Assembly (NCBI GenBank): GCA_019022495.1
Contig: JAFEKR010000003.1
Coordinates: 4,278,001 to 4,342,000 of the forward strand
Direction of reading: 5' to 3'
Source of the DNA: Epichloe hybrida
Taxonomy: Eukaryota; Ascomycota; Sordariomycetes; Hypocreales; Clavicipitaceae
DNA: 64,000 bases
The translations under genes were made by a program, and so were the position numbers. Positions 10,324 to 20,103 of this stretch are shown here, in pieces. Below the pieces are notes generated by a model, which was not told the DNA's origin, did no database searches, and saw only the letters and a list, made by a program, of their open reading frames with translations. The number at the start of each line of letters is the position of its first letter. Within the stretch, counting starts at the first letter, position 1.

Positions 10324-11553
10324 ATGCGCGCCGCACTAGCCGCAATGGCAGCAGCCACATGCCTGATGGGCACGGCGGCGGCGGCATCGTCATCGTCGCC
10401 GCCCTGCCGGCATCCATGTTCCACCCACATGCTCGACAGCATCGTGGCTCGAAAACAGGGCATCCGAGACTCCGGCGCCGCGAGCAGCACTCTTGAGAGC
10501 GGCATCCTCGCACTGGCCATCCAAGACATCGTCGCCCTATACCCGCGCACCAGGTCAAGATACGCAGGATACCTCACCCAGGTCCTCGACGTCGCTTCCT
10601 CAAAGGGGCTCACCAACTCGTCGTACGCTGCCACGAGACCACTTGATCGGTTCTCTCTCGCCACGGCCATCCAGTCGGCCGTGCACTCGCGCGTCGCCCC
10701 CGTCACTGCTCAATCTGTCGAGGCTCGCGACGCCATCGACGCTTCTTTGGCGGTCCAGAAGAGGAACCCGGATGGTGGGCTGTGGTACTACGTGTACCCG
10801 CAATGGAGCTACCTGGACGGCATCTTCTCTCTCTTACCATACATGGCGGCCCAGGACAAGGTCAACTATCAGGACATGATGCTGCAGATGAACCTGCTTC
10901 GGGACCACTGCACTCGGGCGGATACTCAGTTGCTCGTACACGGGTACGACTGGTCTCGGAAGGCTGTTTGGGCGGACACGACAACGGGCGCCAGTCCCCA
11001 TGTCTGGGGCCGCTCGCTAGGCTGGTTCATCGCCGGGCTGGTGCAGACATGGGAACGATTATCGTGCAGCTCGGTTAAAGGAGGGCAAAAGCTCCAATTG
11101 TGCGGGCTCATTCAAAAGACTACGTCTCAAGTCTCTGCTGCGCTGGTCAAGTATGCCGATCCAGAGACAGGCGCATGGTGGCAGCTCGTGATGTTTCCCG
11201 GCAGGAGCGGCAATTATCTCGAGAGCTCTAGCACGGCACTCTTCATATTCTCCATACTGAAAGCCTTGCGGATCGGCCTCATCTACGGTGACGTGCCCAA
11301 CTATGAAGACACGGCGATCAAGGCGTACAAGTACTCGGTCCGACATTTTGTCACCTCGTCCACCGAGTGCCATACTATTGGGTTTGACAAGACTGTGTCC
11401 GTATGCAGTCTGAATTCGACTGCCACGTACGAGTACTATACAAAGCAGCCACTGGTGCCCAATAGTTTGCTCGGAGAGTCGGCCTTCATCTTGGCGTCAT
11501 TGGAGGTAGAGCGGGCTACGTCATCATCGCTGACGTGTCGAGGAGGCCGTTAG
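10324..11553 (+). CDS. GH105 family secreted hydrolase (unsaturated rhamnogalacturonyl hydrolase-like)
   Basis: Single-exon gene of 409 aa. The start at 10324 is chosen over an in-frame ATG at 10258 because it begins a clean signal peptide (MRAALAAMAAATCLMGTAAA). The mature protein has the six-hairpin features of GH105. YPQWSYLDGIF places the probable catalytic Asp at D165, and a WGRSLGWF motif lies at 228-235. A sugar-binding WW dipeptide follows in ETGAWWQL. GH105 enzymes remove the 4,5-unsaturated galacturonyl residue left by pectate or rhamnogalacturonan lyases, so a role in pectin breakdown outside the cell is likely. Related GH88 glucuronyl hydrolases are an alternative. Several cysteines fit secretion. 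Confidence 0.87.
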   Translation: MRAALAAMAAATCLMGTAAAASSSSPPCRHPCSTHMLDSIVARKQGIRDSGAASSTLESGILALAIQDIVALYPRTRSRYAGYLTQVLDVASSKGLTNSSYAATRPLDRFSLATAIQSAVHSRVAPVTAQSVEARDAIDASLAVQKRNPDGGLWYYVYPQWSYLDGIFSLLPYMAAQDKVNYQDMMLQMNLLRDHCTRADTQLLVHGYDWSRKAVWADTTTGASPHVWGRSLGWFIAGLVQTWERLSCSSVKGGQKLQLCGLIQKTTSQVSAALVKYADPETGAWWQLVMFPGRSGNYLESSSTALFIFSILKALRIGLIYGDVPNYEDTAIKAYKYSVRHFVTSSTECHTIGFDKTVSVCSLNSTATYEYYTKQPLVPNSLLGESAFILASLEVERATSSSLTCRGGR

Positions 11554-12015
11554 GACCAATGCACCAGCTGGTGTGGGTTTGCCCAAGATTCACCAGTAGT
11601 GTGCGTGGGTACACAATATACTTGAACTTCTTTGGTCTTCATTCTTCATGACGCTTTGCACCTTTTGGCAGAACAGGCGTGCGTGGCTGGTTACCTCTGG
11701 AGAGGCTGGCGAGGTGGATGGCCCTGTCCCCGGAGCATCGCTAGCTAGCTGAAGTGCCTGGCTATGATTAGGCCGTGGGAGAGGCCGTCGTCATCAAGTT
11801 GCCTCACTGGTGTCCAAAAATGTGTCTTCCTGAACAGGGCCCGTCTCCCCGTGTAATTTTCCTCTTTCCATGTCAACGTGAACGTGACTGTAGGTGACGC
11901 AAATACCGCCTCTTCGAAAGACAAAAGGGCATCCGAAATTTGCTTCGAGTGGTGAGATGAGCAGAACTCTCCATCCCGCACGTGTGATTTGATTTCGAGT
12001 TGCGAGCAGCGCACT
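11554..12015. other. Intergenic between convergent genes
   Basis: 3' flanks of the GH105 gene (plus) and the SRAP gene (minus). An 89-codon minus-strand frame (11745-12014) has no recognisable feature and is probably not a gene. Confidence 0.4.
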
Positions 12016-13370
12016 TCAGGCTGGATTGCCGAAGAAGCTTGTAATCTTCTGCGATCCTGGAGCTTTTGTTGACTTTTTAGGGCTCTTGTATTCGTTCTTG
12101 GTAGCGCTTATTTTTGCCTTTTCCGAAGCCATCTTTTTGAAGGGCGGGCTGCGAGAGTTTGTCGGTGGTGGAACTTTCCGCTTCTCCTGCGAAGCTGATG
12201 TGCTCGATTCCAAGGTCTCGTACTTGGTGCCATTCTTCGATGACTCATTGTCCTCGTTCTTTGACTGTGGCTCTTTCTCAACTACGAAATTGTCCTGTCC
12301 AGCAACCTCGGCATCATCCTTCTCGTTCTTCACGTTGGCATTTGAAAAGAAATTGGCTATGTTGGACTTGTTCTCCTTGCTGTTCAGCGGGATGATGAAC
12401 GACGGGGAGCTGTTGCCGACTTTGCCGACATCCTTGTTCACAGGGTACACCTCGAGCTCCCCTTCAAACGGTTTCAGAAGAGATTGCAGCTCGCGCGACC
12501 ATTCGTAGCGACCAGGATCGACCCATTGCCTGATCTCGTCTGAGCCGGGGCTGAAAATGACAGGCATGCGATCATGCAGGAACTTGAGCTGCTTGTTGGA
12601 ATCAGTAGTAATGATGGTGTAGGTGTACAGCTTTTCATCGGAGCCTGGATGGGCAGTGTCAGCGAGAATTGCGGTTCGAGCGATCATGAGCAAGGTGAGC
12701 GACGGACCTTGATATTGAACACAGTCCCACAGTCCGGCAAAGCACATGAGGCGTCCGTCTTTTCTCTTGACAAAGTGAGGCAGCTTGTCTTTTGGTCCCG
12801 TCTTGAGCCATTCGAAGAAACCTTGTGCGACAACAATGCAGCGCTTCTTGTTCTTCATGGATGCCCACATTCCGCCTGGCGTGCTCAGTGAATCGTCGCG
12901 GCAATTAATGGTCCTCATGAGGGTTTGATAGTCTGGGCTTCTCTTGGTCCAGAACGGGACCAGGCCCCATTTCATGGACTGCAGCCTGTATTTCACTTGA
13001 TGGGAAGCAGAGCTCTCTGGCTCGTCTTGCTGCTCCGTGGTGGTGGCGGCGGCGGCGGCATCGTCTGCATCATTTTTGCCGTGGTCTGCGTGGTCTGCGT
13101 GGTCTGCATGGGAGAGGGGGCCAGCACCCCAATCCGGCTTATCGGCCCTGTAGATGACTCCGTGGTAGCCAGGAGCGAAGTTATAGGACTGACGTGGTGC
13201 ATCTGGGCCATGGTCATCTACAGAGTAATCCACAGGCATGTCGTCATCCTGGAGCATCTGCCTGATCTGAGAGGCACGCTGGGGGGTTGCAACGTCAGCA
13301 GACAGAAATTGACAGAACTGCTTGAAAGGGCATGATGACATACGAGGGCGAGGGCATATCGACCACACAT
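12016..13370 (-). CDS. SRAP-domain protein, HMCES-type DNA-protein crosslink sensor
   Basis: Two exons: 13370-13344 and 13278-12016, giving 429 aa. Exon 1 encodes only MCGRYALAL, restoring the invariant Cys2 that becomes the N-terminal nucleophile after Met removal. The intron (13279-13343) has GTATGT, a GCTGAC branch point and CCCCAG. Other conserved SRAP residues are N42 in YNFAP, E165 in GFFEW and H244 in HDRMP. HMCES proteins covalently trap abasic sites in single-stranded DNA at forks. The C-terminal tail is Lys/Ser-rich and disordered and ends in QKITSFF. This resembles the PCNA-binding box used by vertebrate HMCES, and a second similar SNIANFF lies upstream. A low-complexity insert with His-Ala-Asp repeats (about 65-95) interrupts the domain. 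Without the intron, the frame would start at a false MLAPL methionine lacking Cys2. Confidence 0.93.
13063..13112. repeat. Short in-frame tandem repeat (GTGGTCTGC, 9 bp)
   Basis: Three or more copies of a GTGGTCTGC-type unit inside the SRAP gene. Read on the minus strand they encode His-Ala-Asp triplets in the low-complexity insert. Confidence 0.75.
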
Positions 13371-13897
13371 GTTGCGCCAGAGGTGCCAGCATGAGTAAAG
13401 TATAATCAGCAAACCGTGATGAATCGATTCAACTGATGGTGGTTTATGGTGGTTGAAGGCGTGTGGTCTCGTGGTGTCACGTGGGTGTCGGCACGACAAG
13501 ACGTCATATGTACAAAATCTTGTTACCCGGTTCAACGCCTCAACGGTCTGTGTCTGTGGCTCTTGCCGGCCCCACTTTGCCAGCGTCGTCGGTACCTGCC
13601 TAGTTGAAACTTGACCCAGTGCAGTCTGGTTGGGTGATATACAGTGGGGTGTATCTGGGAATAATTCCAGGCACGAAGAGAGGCAGGGACTGGGACGGTG
13701 ACTTGTTACCTCCTCCCTCCCGTTCCATCCTCCCGTTCATCCGCCCGTTCCATGTTCGTGTTCGGCATCTGAAGACGAACAAGATGAGAAATTCCGCGAC
13801 GATTCGAGATTTGGCTGTACATCTTTTTCCCACAGAGCAAGCACCTCCGACAAAGGCTTTGAATTAACCGTCTCCTGCCAGACAGCCCAGCCTCGCC
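13371..13897. promoter_or_regulatory. Divergent promoter region, SRAP gene / unknown gene
   Basis: About 530 bp separate the starts of two divergently transcribed genes, so both promoters must lie here. No TATA box or named factor site is obvious. Confidence 0.5.
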
Positions 13898-15263
13898 ATG
13901 GCCAACATCGACCAAGCGCTCTCCATATCCACTCATACATTTGCTGAGTCCCACGATTGCCTTCTTTGCGGATCGAAAATATCTCTCGGCGCCCTCAAAC
14001 ATTGCGGCGAGGGATGGAAAGCCGTGGTCCAAGAATTGAGGCATCCGTCACCATCCGAACCTCGTGTCCGTCAACCCCTCGTCCAGCCCGGCTTCTGCTC
14101 GCAAACGTTTGACGGTCAAGAGGCGAGAGTCGTCCATTCGGCCTGCTGGAAAGTCGTAGCAAGATTGTGGGGTGAGAACACCTTTACCGTCGCGGAACTG
14201 GATGGCTTTTTGGATTGCGCTCGTGATGTAGCTCCCTTTTTACCGGACATTCCCTTCAAGGAATCACCGGAGCAATTGGATATCACTATTGACCATCGTC
14301 TGGATTCCAGCCATCTGGACCATGGCTCTAGCGACAGCACCCAAGACCGCGACGTCTTGTGGTGGGAGGAAGTACAGGCCGGTGTGAAGCAGGAGCATCT
14401 CACACCACCGTCCCTGGTAGGCATCAGCAACCATTAGCTCCCGGCTCGACTGAAAGGCTTTGTCGTCCATACACTTCGGAATGCCTCAGAAGTCCGGAGG
14501 AGTCCGGACCTCAATTCGCGTTTCTGGGTCGAAGTCACAAGCATGTTGGCGAATTCCCCCGCAGCCCAATTTGCCAAGGACGAGCCGGACAGGCCAGCTC
14601 GCATAGCGCAGGCCATGCGGAACCTGCGGCTCGGCGGCATATGCCGGTTCCCCCATACGACCAATTTCGATGTCGTCCGCGCCAACGCCCTCACCATACT
14701 TGCCACGCTGATACCAATACCGCTGGAGGGCCTTGTGGCCACGGAATCAGAGGACGGCAAGCGAGCCAAGTTGGAAAGACGACGAGATATCCCGCTGGCG
14801 AGCATCACCTCGGAGACGCCGTTCCGGCTCAACTTTTACACAATCAGACGGCAGTGCCTTGTGGAGAGTATCAGGGATCGCAGCATCATGGTGGGCATGA
14901 AGTACTTGCGGTTCATCGAATTCGACAAGACCCCGGCGGCGGAAACAGATATGGTGCCCTCGATCACTTCGTTGTCAGGCATCCGACTCATAAGAGATGG
15001 TATCGGAGTGATGGCGGTGCATGCCAAAGATGGCCCAGATTGGCTTGGCATATGGCAACAGGATGCTTCGACGCACCTCACGACAACAATGGCCGTGAAG
15101 GCGGCCACTGCCGAATGGACCCCCGGCGTGATGACGGGCAACCTAACCGTCACTGCAGACGTGAGTCTTGCCTTGTTCTGCATCCACATCTTGGACCCGT
15201 GACTGAGCACTGCCACAGACGGCAAAAGATTTGGCGATTGAAGTGCAATACCCATCGTCGTGA
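13898..15263 (+). CDS. Conserved fungal protein of unknown function
   Basis: Three exons (13898-14371, 14438-15160 and 15219-15263) giving 413 aa. Intron 1 (GTACAG..TTAG, 66 bp) gives the smooth join LWWEE-LPARLKGFVVHTL. Intron 2 has GTGAGT, a CTGA branch region and CACAG. The N-terminus has a CLLCG pair and scattered cysteines. The middle is a mixed alpha/beta region with LNSRFWVEVTSML and FPHTTNFDVVRANALTILATLIPIPL. I see no signal peptide or membrane segment and do not recognise a domain. An F-box-associated or repeat-type fold is possible but not supported. It shares a promoter region with the SRAP gene on the other strand. Confidence 0.7.
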
Positions 15264-15417
15264 AGAGCGCAGGTGTGGCGCAACACACAAAAGACTTCCA
15301 CCACCGATAGACAGCATTGTACACTTCTAGCCGCCCTAGCCGCCCTAGCGAAATGAGGAAACTCGCCGACAACAAATCAGCATGTGTAGGAGAGCAGAGT
15401 GTGGTAAAGACAGGTTG

Positions 15418-15447
15418 AGGCGGTCGAGGCGGTCGAGGCGGTCGAGG
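15418..15447. repeat. 9-bp tandem repeat (AGGCGGTCG)
   Basis: Three copies of AGGCGGTCG plus a partial copy, in the short gap upstream of the histidine-phosphatase gene. The unit contains a CpG and is GC-rich. Confidence 0.7.
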
Positions 15448-15548
15448 CCCAACCCCCCCCTCTCAAGTCGCCTTCTCCCGCCTTCTCCACACCTCTGCCC
15501 ATCCAACATGCAAACTCAACAACCCCCCATCTCATCTCGACATCCACC

Positions 15549-16402
15549 ATGCCTCCCCAAATCGTCCTCATCCGCCACGCCCAAGCTCTTCACAACGTAG
15601 AAAATAAGTCTCTTCTCGCCCATCACGTTGCCCATCACGTTGCCCATCATCCTCGCTGACACCGCATGCCGTCTCACAAGATTACTCGCTTCACGACCCA
15701 AAGCTCACCCCCCTCGGTGAGTCACAATGCCAACCTCTCCGGGAGTCGCTCCTCTGTCGATTCGACCACGTCCCTGCTCGAGATGTCGCCGTCATAGTGA
15801 GCCCTATGCTTCGGACGTTGCAGACGGCGAGTCTGGCGCTAGATTGGTTGGTGGAGAGGGGGGTCAAGTTTGAGGCGAGCGCCGATTGGCAAGGTGCGCG
15901 AAGTGGTGATTCACAAACCCCATCTAACCTGCATATGCAAACCACTGACTGACTGACCTGACCAGAAACCTCCTCCAAGCCATGCGACACGGGCTCCCAG
16001 TCCCCGACCACTCTCCTCCCCCTCTTCCCCCACGTCCTCTTCGACGACCTCGACCCCATCTGGCCCGATAAGACATCCCCGTCCGCCCATCGCTACCACC
16101 ACACGCGCCGGGCCATCGTCGAGCGCGGCCGCCTCTGCCTAGAGTCCCTGCATCAGCGTCCCGAGAAACTTGTCTTTGTGGTGTCGCACTCTGGATTCCT
16201 CAGAGCGGGCGTCACGGGGTGGTGGTTCATGAACGCCGACTACAGGGTGTTTGAATTCCAACATGGTCTCGAGGATGGAAGGAGAGTCGTACGGCAGGAC
16301 GAGAGTACGAGCGAGGGTGGGCTGGGGCTGTCTTTTGCGGAAACGGTGCCACTGGGGCATCATCTACCCGAGGAGCATCTGCAGGAAGATGCAAGAAGTT
16401 GA
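15549..16402 (+). CDS. Histidine phosphatase superfamily (phosphoglycerate mutase-like) protein
   Basis: Proposed exons 15549-15603, 15681-15893 and 15966-16402 give 234 aa. The N-terminal LIRHAQALHN motif carries the phosphate-accepting H10 after R9. DPKLTPLGESQC and a C-terminal VVSHSGFL histidine follow the family pattern. Fungal members are small cytosolic phosphatases of uncertain substrate. Intron 2 is canonical (GTGCGC..GACCAG). Intron 1 only keeps frame if its first bases are AT: ATAAGT..CACAAG, with a GCTGAC branch point, joining HNVE-NYSLHDP. No GT donor in the interval restores the conserved YSLHDP segment. The nearest in-frame GT-AG alternative (15597-15703) deletes it. So either this is a rare AT-AG intron or a G-to-A change has damaged the donor. 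Confidence 0.75.
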
Positions 16403-16489
16403 TTGGGTATTGATTTTATATTTTCGGGGGGTCATCGGTTGTGGTCCTCGGTTGTGGCCAATGCATCTAATTTACAAGGAACAAGAAAA

Positions 16490-16644
16490 ATTACTAGCAA
16501 TACCTAGCTAGTGTAACAATTAACAACCAAATTCAATCACCGCAGTAATAGGCAAAACCTGTAAAAACAACACGTTTTACCTATTACTGCGGTGATGATT
16601 ATTTGGTTGTTAATTGATAAACTAGCTGGGTATTGTAGTATTAC
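16490..16644. mobile_element. Fold-back / MITE element, about 155 bp
   Basis: Almost the entire element is an inverted repeat. Each arm of about 70 bp carries AATTAACAACCAAAT, ATCACCGCAGTAATAGG and an outer CTAGCTAG-like block, around a loop of roughly 12 bp. It has no coding capacity and is AT-rich relative to the flanks. It fits a palindromic MITE. Confidence 0.82.
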
Positions 16645-16940
16645 AAAAAACACTCTAGAACGAGGGAAGAAAATACTTGGATTTATAAGGAGCACAGAGG
16701 GCAGGGGGCCAGAGACAGGACGGTCACATGATGGAGCCCTCGGATACACCTCGGGTTATGCGGATAACTATGTAAGTAGCCGCTAGATAGCCACGTGTCC
16801 TAGATGGGGTATTTAGACAAAGACCGCCCACAACAGGTGTGGCAGGTCAGAGTTTAAGACCTTCACACACCCCTTTTCTAGCTACGACCAAGAACCTTTG
16901 CCTTCACTCTGTTTGCATCTCCCCGACCATAGTCGTGACA

Positions 16941-17142
16941 AGATTGCACTTATTGTATTAGCGTACATATGCTCAACATGGTGCCACCTGATGACACTCC
17001 TACTAATTATACTAAGCTACTCAAGTAAATCAGACAATATCTATTATTATCTGATTTATTCAAGCAGCTTAGCACAAGTAGTAAGAGTGTCATCAGGTGG
17101 CATCATGTTGAGCATATGCACGCTAATACAACAAGTGCAATC
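16941..17142. mobile_element. Fold-back / MITE element, about 200 bp
   Basis: The left arm starts AGATTGCACTTATTGTATTA and the right arm ends with its near-exact reverse complement. The arms run about 90 bp and include CATATGCTCAACATG and GCCACCTGATGACACTC. The loop is only a few bases, around AATATCTATTATTAT. Unrelated in sequence to the neighbouring fold-back at 16490. Confidence 0.85.
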
Positions 17143-17215
17143 TAAGCTATTACGTATAAAATAGATTAATAACGTGCACCGACGGCGAAGGAACGGGGAT
17201 CCCAAAGAAAATCTT

Positions 17216-19519
17216 TCATTTGGACAGAAAGCTTTGGAATGCTTCTTGGTCAATCACCACGTTTCCCACGGCTCGCAACCTCTTTCGGCCCTCCTTCTGC
17301 TTCTCCAGGAGCTTCCTGCGACGCGTGATATCGCTTGCGTGCAGTTTGGCCAGCACATCCTTGCGAAACGGTTTGATCGTTTCGCGGGCCACAATCTTGT
17401 TGCCGACTGCGGCTTGGATCACCACCTCTGCACGGCGGTGGATTAGCATTGTCTCTTCCTTCATCTTCTTCCTACGATAACCGCTCGAGGTGGGACGTAC
17501 CAAACATCTGGCGGTCGACGTGCTGCTTGAACTTGGTCACCCATCGTCGCCCGATGCGATCGGCTTGAGAGCCGTGGACCACTCGACAGATGGCGTCGAC
17601 GGGCTGCTTATTGACAAGGAGCTGGATCTTGGCGAGTTTGCTTTCGCGCCAGCCCGCATCTTCATAGTCTAGAGTGGCATACCCCTTGCTGTAGTGGTAT
17701 ATGATGCCCTGCTTGTCAGCGACGGATTCAGGCTGCACTGCACGTGAATGGGGGTGCTTGAAGAAAAGAAAAGAAGAAAACCGGCCCCCCCCGGCAAGGA
17801 ATAAAACATACGTAGCTCCTTTGAGTTTGCCGAAGAAATCCTCCACCAATTGTGCGGAAGGGATGTCGTACACGAGGATGACTTGGGAGCCGTGGAAAAA
17901 TTCGAGGCTCTTCTGCTCGCCTCGATTTGCTTCACAGAGCTCAATCACGCGGCCCAGGTACTCTTGCGGAAGCGTCACGGTGGCCTTGACGTACGGCTCA
18001 AGTGTCTGTGACAAACGGATTCTATGATCAGTCGCGTCGGGGAACAAGGCTGGGTTCTGAATGACTTCGGAAGAGCCATCGGGCCATATGACCTTTGTGG
18101 GTACGGTTGGTTCCGTGATGATGATGCTCCGACCATGCTCTTGCTTCAGGCGATCCTGAAACACGGAGCAGTGCAGACTGCCGAGGAATCCCAAACGCCA
18201 ACCGGAGCCCAAGGCTTCCGAGAAGTCTTTTCGTAGCGTGACGCTTCGGTCGTTCAATACCAATTGGGTGATGCTGTCCGCCAATCTCGTGTAGTCACTC
18301 TGATCTGAGGGGAAAGCCGCCACGAACACCATCGGCTTGGGCTCTTCAAAACCAGGGCAGGGCTCCACGATATCTTGGTTGCCAACCGTTGTGAATGTGT
18401 CTCCCAGCTTGGCGTCCTGGATTTTCTTCATGCCGGGGTTGAAGTACACATAACCGACTTGTCCGGCGCGGAGGACCTTTTGCGGTGTTGCGTCCGGATA
18501 CTGTATGCCAACTTGTCCGACCGTATACTTCATCCCGGTGCCGAGGGAAACGACGTTGTCCCCCGCTCGGATTGTTCCGTCGAATATTCTGATGAGGAGA
18601 ACCACACCCCTGAAGTTGTCGTACCACGAATCAACAAGTAAAAACTTCAACGGCTTCTTCTCGTCCCCCACTGGATGTGGAATCTTCTCCACAACCGCCG
18701 GTAACACGTCGGGAACGCCCTTGCCCGTTTTTGCACTCACAAGTACGGCATCCTTTGGATCCAGTTCGAACGTCGTTTCCATCTGTTCCAAGACTCGAGG
18801 AACGTCTGCAGATGGCATGTCGATTTTGTTTATGACGGGGACAAGCGCCAGGTCTTGCGCAAAGGCGAGGTGGAAATTCGACACCGTTTGTGCTTGGATG
18901 CCTTGACTGGCATCGATGAGCAGAAGCGCACCTCCGCAACTGGCGTAGGATCTCGTGACTTCTGCGCGGAAGTCGACGTGGCCGGGCGTGTCGACAAGAT
19001 GGAGCAGATGGTCCTGGCCTCGATGTTTGTAGAGCATGGTGCAAGTTTGCGCCTTGACTGTGATTCCTCGCTCGCGCTCGACGTCTAATTTATCCTACAG
19101 TTGCACCTTGTCAGCCTTTTTCTTCGGTTGCCCCTCAATCTCCTTCGAGTTCAATCAGACTTGTGACCCATTGCATCGCGTGGGATTGTGCTTGTGCTTG
19201 TGCATTCATTGCCGGGGTATTGCTATTGCCGCACCAAAATCTGCTTGTTCTCATCGCTTGCTGAGATTGTGCCCGTGTGCTCCAGCAACCGATCACTCAA
19301 TGTGCTTTTCCCATGGTCGATATGCGCCACGATGCAGAAATTCCTGTATCGCTCAATCGGGATCGCTGCGATGCGAGCTTCGAGCTCCGTGGGCGATGGC
19401 TTGGCGGACGATGCATACGTGCGGCGGCGGAATACGAGCTGCTGCTCAGAGAACATGGACTTGTCTGGCAGCTGCCATTGTCGAGCCCAGACTCTTGCCG
19501 CTCTCCAGGCCCAGGTCAT
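17216..19519 (-). CDS. GUF1: Mitochondrial translation GTPase Guf1 (LepA/EF4)
   Basis: Four exons: 19519-19235, 19094-17812, 17688-17501 and 17427-17216, giving 655 aa. The first 40 residues are rich in Arg, Ala and Trp, as in a mitochondrial presequence. G motifs are AHIDHGKS (65-72), DTPGH, NKID and SAKTG. The EF4 C-terminal region includes [13 protein letters not shown] and the terminal basic [20 protein letters not shown] segment, which places it in LepA rather than EF-G or EF-Tu. Guf1 is a ribosome-associated GTPase promoting accurate mitochondrial translation under stress. All three introns restore family-conserved joins: [23 protein letters not shown] and QMF-EVVIQ. In the third, the 123-bp intron would otherwise read as a false in-frame segment. 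Confidence 0.95.
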
Positions 19520-20103
19520 CTAGGAGTCTGCGAGGAGGCGCGCATTGGGATAGGTGTTGCCAACTTGCTTTGTGTCTTGTCCGATGGCGATGGAAGTTTT
19601 CAGGGTCCATCCACATCCAGCCTTGGCTTGATTACCTAATAACCACCCAGACCTTACCTAACACGGCAGGCAGGCAGAGAAGGAGTTTGCCGCCCCGGTC
19701 CGGTCCGCCTCCGTTGCTCTGTTAAAGGGGCAAAACTTGTGTCAAAGTATTTTTTGGTCAGGAGAACATGTTGATTCAAAGACGTCCCTCGAATATACCT
19801 TGTTCATGACGCAGATGTAATGCTTTAAAGGCCAACAACCAAGCCAGTATCGCCCTCGCTCCAAAATGCTACTTGTAGAAGAGATTCGCCAGTTCAAACC
19901 CGGCCAGTCAGGTCGTTCCATCCCCTCACGATGCCATGAATAATGGTTAAAATATCAATACCAATGCTAAGCCTTCCGTTCCCACAGTACTCATGAGTAG
20001 CCATCCACATGCATCGAGCCATGTAAGCTCGGGAGAAGAGAGGAAGGAAAAGAAGAAGGAAAGAGGACTCTGATCCAGCGCAAGAAGAGTTCCGAGGGCC
20101 ATC
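19520..20103 (-). promoter_or_regulatory. Upstream region of GUF1
   Basis: About 580 bp between the GUF1 start and the 3' end of the MIT-domain gene, which is also on the minus strand. No gene or clear motif is visible. Confidence 0.4.

Larger units (their letters stand above)
16403..17215. other. Gene-free interval filled with fold-back elements
   Basis: Between the phosphatase gene and the 3' end of the Guf1 gene. It holds two inverted-repeat elements (separate entries). Between them is a stretch (16645-16940) with a TTATAAGG box and a terminal CGACCATAGTCGTGACA, reminiscent of an LTR end but unproven. Confidence 0.55.

Noticed and set aside
5319..11553. Hydroxylase, WSC and GH105 genes as a biosynthetic or catabolic cluster
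   Set aside because: No core synthase, transporter or regulator; large gaps and unrelated functions. Proximity alone is not enough.
16513..16940. Solo LTR (TGTAAC..TGACA)
   Set aside because: The right end resembles a fungal LTR terminus, but there is no target duplication or matching second copy in the window, and the left end lies inside a fold-back arm.
17689..17811. Coding read-through [16 protein letters not shown] in the Guf1 gene
   Set aside because: It is intronic: splicing GTATGT..CTACAG gives the conserved [14 protein letters not shown] join.
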